Source: Actinomycetospora sp. NBRC 106378 (GTDB lineage: Bacteria; Actinomycetota; Actinomycetes; Mycobacteriales; Pseudonocardiaceae). Taken from it: DNA of 64,000 bases. Positions within the stretch are counted from its first letter, which is position 1. Each line of letters begins with the position of its first letter. The DNA is taken from NCBI RefSeq assembly GCF_030269685.1, contig NZ_BSTT01000006.1, positions 186,001 to 250,000 of the forward strand. Direction: 5' to 3'. The notes beneath the pieces are model-generated. The model was not told the DNA's origin, did not search any database, and was given only the letters and a program-made list of their open reading frames with translations. A program made the position numbers and the translations under genes. Shown here in pieces: positions 62,065-64,000 of this stretch.

Positions 62065-63161
62065 CGCACCCCGGTGCCGCCCGCGAGGGCGGAGTCGACG
62101 AGCGTGGTCAGCAGCGTCGGGTAGTCGACGCCGGTGGTGGCCCACATCCGCGGGTAGAGCGACGTCGCGGTGAAGCCGGGCATGGTGTTCAGCTCGTTGA
62201 CCAGGACGCGGCCGTCCTCGGTGACGAAGAAGTCGACGCGGGCGAGACCCGCGCAGTCCATCGTCCGGAAGACCCGGACCGCCTGGTCGCGCACGAGCTC
62301 GGCCAGGTCGTCGTCGAGCTTGGCGGGGACGTCGAGCTCGCAGGCGTCGTCGAGGTACTTGGTGTCGAAGTCGTACCAGTCGGCGTCGCCGGTCAGGCGG
62401 ATCTCGGCGGGCACGCTCGCCTCGACGCGGCCGTCGGGGAACTGGAGCACCCCGCACTCGATCTCGCGGCCCGCGATGCCGGCCTCGACGATGACCTTCG
62501 GATCGCTCTCGCGGGCGACGGCGACCGCGGCGGGCACGTCCTCCCACGCCGTCACGCGGGAGATGCCCACCGACGAGCCGGCCCGGGACGGCTTGACGAA
62601 CACGGGCAGGCCGAGCCGCTCGCGGTCCGCCGGCTCGAGGTCGGCCGCCGTCCGGTCGAGGGCGACGGCGTCGCCGGTGGCGAGCCCGGCGTCGCGCAGG
62701 ATGCGCTTGGTGACGACCTTGTCCATCGAGGCGGCGCTCGCGCACACCCCGGCGCCGACGTAGGGGATGCCGGCGGTCTCGAGCAGGCCCTGGACCTCGC
62801 CGTCCTCCCCCGCGGGGCCGTGCAGCACCGGGAAGACGACGTCGACGGTGGCCACGGTCTCGCCGCGCCGGCCCTCGGCGAGGCTGATCAGTTCGCGGCG
62901 GGTGGGGTCGGGCAGGAGCGCGACCGGCTCACCCGACGCGAGGGTCACCCGCGGCATCTCCCGGCCGTGCAGCCGCCACGGCGAGGTGTCGTCGCCGACG
63001 GCGAGCCAGACGCCCTCGGGGGTGATGCCGACCGGCACCACGTCGAACCGCTCGCGGTCGAGGTTGTCGAGGATGCCGCCGGCGGAGACGCAGGAGACGG
63101 CGTGCTCCCCCGACCGCCCGCCGAACAGGACCAGCAACGTCGGGCGTGCTCCCGCTCCCAT
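62061..63161 (-). CDS. ddl: D-alanine--D-alanine ligase
   Basis: Ddl makes the D-Ala-D-Ala dipeptide of peptidoglycan precursors. The 366-residue ATP-grasp protein has VLFGGRSGEHAVSCVSAGGI, VFPVLHGPAGEDGEVQGLLE, FVKPSRAGSSVGISRV and ARVDFFVTEDGRVLVNELNTMPGFT. The Tyr-containing omega loop fits a D-Ala-D-Ala (not D-Lac) enzyme (WYDFDTKYLDDA), consistent with a glycopeptide-sensitive strain. ATG at 63161. Confidence 0.95.
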   Translation of the reverse strand: MGAGARPTLLVLFGGRSGEHAVSCVSAGGILDNLDRERFDVVPVGITPEGVWLAVGDDTSPWRLHGREMPRVTLASGEPVALLPDPTRRELISLAEGRRGETVATVDVVFPVLHGPAGEDGEVQGLLETAGIPYVGAGVCASAASMDKVVTKRILRDAGLATGDAVALDRTAADLEPADRERLGLPVFVKPSRAGSSVGISRVTAWEDVPAAVAVARESDPKVIVEAGIAGREIECGVLQFPDGRVEASVPAEIRLTGDADWYDFDTKYLDDACELDVPAKLDDDLAELVRDQAVRVFRTMDCAGLARVDFFVTEDGRVLVNELNTMPGFTATSLYPRMWATTGVDYPTLLTTLVDSALAGGTGVR

Positions 63162-63172
63162 GGCGCCGCACC

Positions 63173-64000
63173 CTACGCGGGCGCGCCGCCCGCCCCGGCC
63201 GGCACGCCCCGGAGCCGGTCGAGGGCCCGCACCAGCTCCGCCCGGGGTGGAGCCGCCCAGCCGACGAGCACCCCGTGCACCGTCGCCGCGCCGAGGTGGT
63301 GCTGCGCCAGACCGTCCACGAGCACGCCCGCCCGGGTCGCCGCGTCGACCACCGCCCGCTCGGCCGCGGCCGACGCCAGCGGGACCACCAGGTGCGCCCC
63401 GGCCCGGTCGCCCAGCACCGCGTGGCCGGCCGCGCGCACCGCGTCGACCACGAGCGAGCGCCGGACCGCGAGCTCCCGGCGCAGCCGCGCGAGGTGACGG
63501 CCCAGTCCGCCGTCGTCGGCCCAGGCGGCGAACACGAGCTGTCCGGCGGGAGCGGGTCGGACGCCCGTGGCCCGCCGTCGGGCCAGCAGTTCCGCCGCGA
63601 CGGCCGGCGGGGCGACGAGCCACCCGACGCCGAGGGACGGCGTCGCGATCTTGCCCGCGGTCCCGAGGTGGACCACGACGTCCGGTCCGAGCCCGGCGAG
63701 CACCGGCAGCGGGGCGACGTCGTAGCGCAGCTCGCCGTCGTAGTCGTCCTCGACCAGCAGGAACCCCTCCGCCCGGGCCCGCTCGACGAGCGCGGTGCGC
63801 CGCGCCACCGGCAGGCGCCCGCCGAGCGGGTACTGGTGCGCGGGCGTCACGAACACGAGGTCCAGCCCCGGCGGCAGGGTCTCGACGACGAGGCCGTCCC
63901 CGTCGACCGCGAGCGCGGTCACCTCGGCGCCGGCGGCGTGCAGCACGCCCGCCGCGCGGCGGTAGCCCGGGTCCTCGAGCCCGGCCCGGACCGGCCGTCC
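63173..64000 (-). CDS. MocR/GntR-type regulator, aminotransferase domain (5' end outside window)
   Basis: The C-terminal 275 residues of a fold-type I aminotransferase-like protein. The frame stays open to the window edge and the first residues read EDPGYRRAAGVLHAAG, a MocR landmark. VTPAHQYPLGGRLPVARR, VEDDYDGELRYD and LGTAGKIATPSLGVGWLV (PLP Lys) follow, the pattern of MocR regulators such as PdxR. The N-terminal winged helix, if present, lies beyond 64000. Its stop is 12 bases from the ddl start. Target unknown; a vitamin B6 or GABA-type role is seen in relatives. Confidence 0.82.
   Translation of the reverse strand, partial: GRPVRAGLEDPGYRRAAGVLHAAGAEVTALAVDGDGLVVETLPPGLDLVFVTPAHQYPLGGRLPVARRTALVERARAEGFLLVEDDYDGELRYDVAPLPVLAGLGPDVVVHLGTAGKIATPSLGVGWLVAPPAVAAELLARRRATGVRPAPAGQLVFAAWADDGGLGRHLARLRRELAVRRSLVVDAVRAAGHAVLGDRAGAHLVVPLASAAAERAVVDAATRAGVLVDGLAQHHLGAATVHGVLVGWAAPPRAELVRALDRLRGVPAGAGGAPA

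Overview
The window is a very G+C-rich actinobacterial chromosome segment with strong codon bias, many GTG starts and many 1- or 4-base stop/start overlaps. The gene order (tsf-rpsB-whiG-xerC-dprA-comM-yraN-DUF2469-rnhB-lepB-rplS-trmD-rimM-KH-rpsP-ffh-glnD-glnB-amt-ftsY-smc-mutM-rnc-rpmF-yceD-sepIVA-coaD-rsmD-pyc-recG-rpmB-ung-thiL-DUF3515-ddl) matches, from memory, the Rv2889c-Rv2981c block of Mycobacterium tuberculosis. A sporulation-type sigma factor (WhiG), a DUF397 protein and the extreme G+C point to a mycelial, spore-forming actinomycete. Pseudonocardiales (Pseudonocardia or Actinomycetospora-like) is my best guess, not a demonstrated assignment.

Layout. 1-14 kb: translation and secretion genes on the minus strand (EF-Ts, S2, WhiG, XerC-type recombinase, DprA, ComM, YraN, RNase HII, signal peptidase I, L19, TrmD, RimM, KhpA, S16). 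A plus-strand M23 peptidase and an mgtC gene interrupt them. 14-24 kb: PxpA and an amidohydrolase, SRP54, a glycosyltransferase, then the nitrogen-control set amt-glnK-glnD behind a convincing GlnR box. 24-30 kb: FtsY and SMC. 30-37 kb: an inserted catabolic block. An IclR regulator diverges from a tightly overlapping operon of a CaiB/BaiF CoA-transferase, an acetoacetate-decarboxylase-like protein, a 3-hydroxyacyl-CoA dehydrogenase and a glutaryl-CoA-dehydrogenase-like enzyme, followed by SRPBCC and membrane-channel-like genes. 37-47 kb: MutM, RNase III, L32, YceD, SepIVA, CoaD, RsmD and pyruvate carboxylase. 47-55 kb: a secreted hydrolase, an NlpC/P60 peptidase, RecG, L28, Ung and a gamma-carbonic-anhydrase-like protein. 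55-60 kb: a HAD phosphatase and a glcDEF glycolate oxidase operon. 60-64 kb: ThiL, a lone Lrp ligand-binding domain, DUF3515, Ddl and the C-terminal part of a MocR-type regulator cut by the window edge.

The least ordinary content is non-coding. The intergenic spacers carry at least five dispersed palindromic sequence families (called A to E here). One spacer (42080-42317) is almost wholly a 238-bp element with perfect 24-bp terminal inverted repeats, a nested copy of another family and no coding capacity, so it resembles a MITE. Several hairpins overlap stop codons and probably end transcription. Two ribosomal-protein genes (rplS, rpsP) share a 21-bp upstream motif that looks like a common promoter or leader element.

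No tRNA, rRNA, CRISPR array, transposase or prophage gene was recognised.
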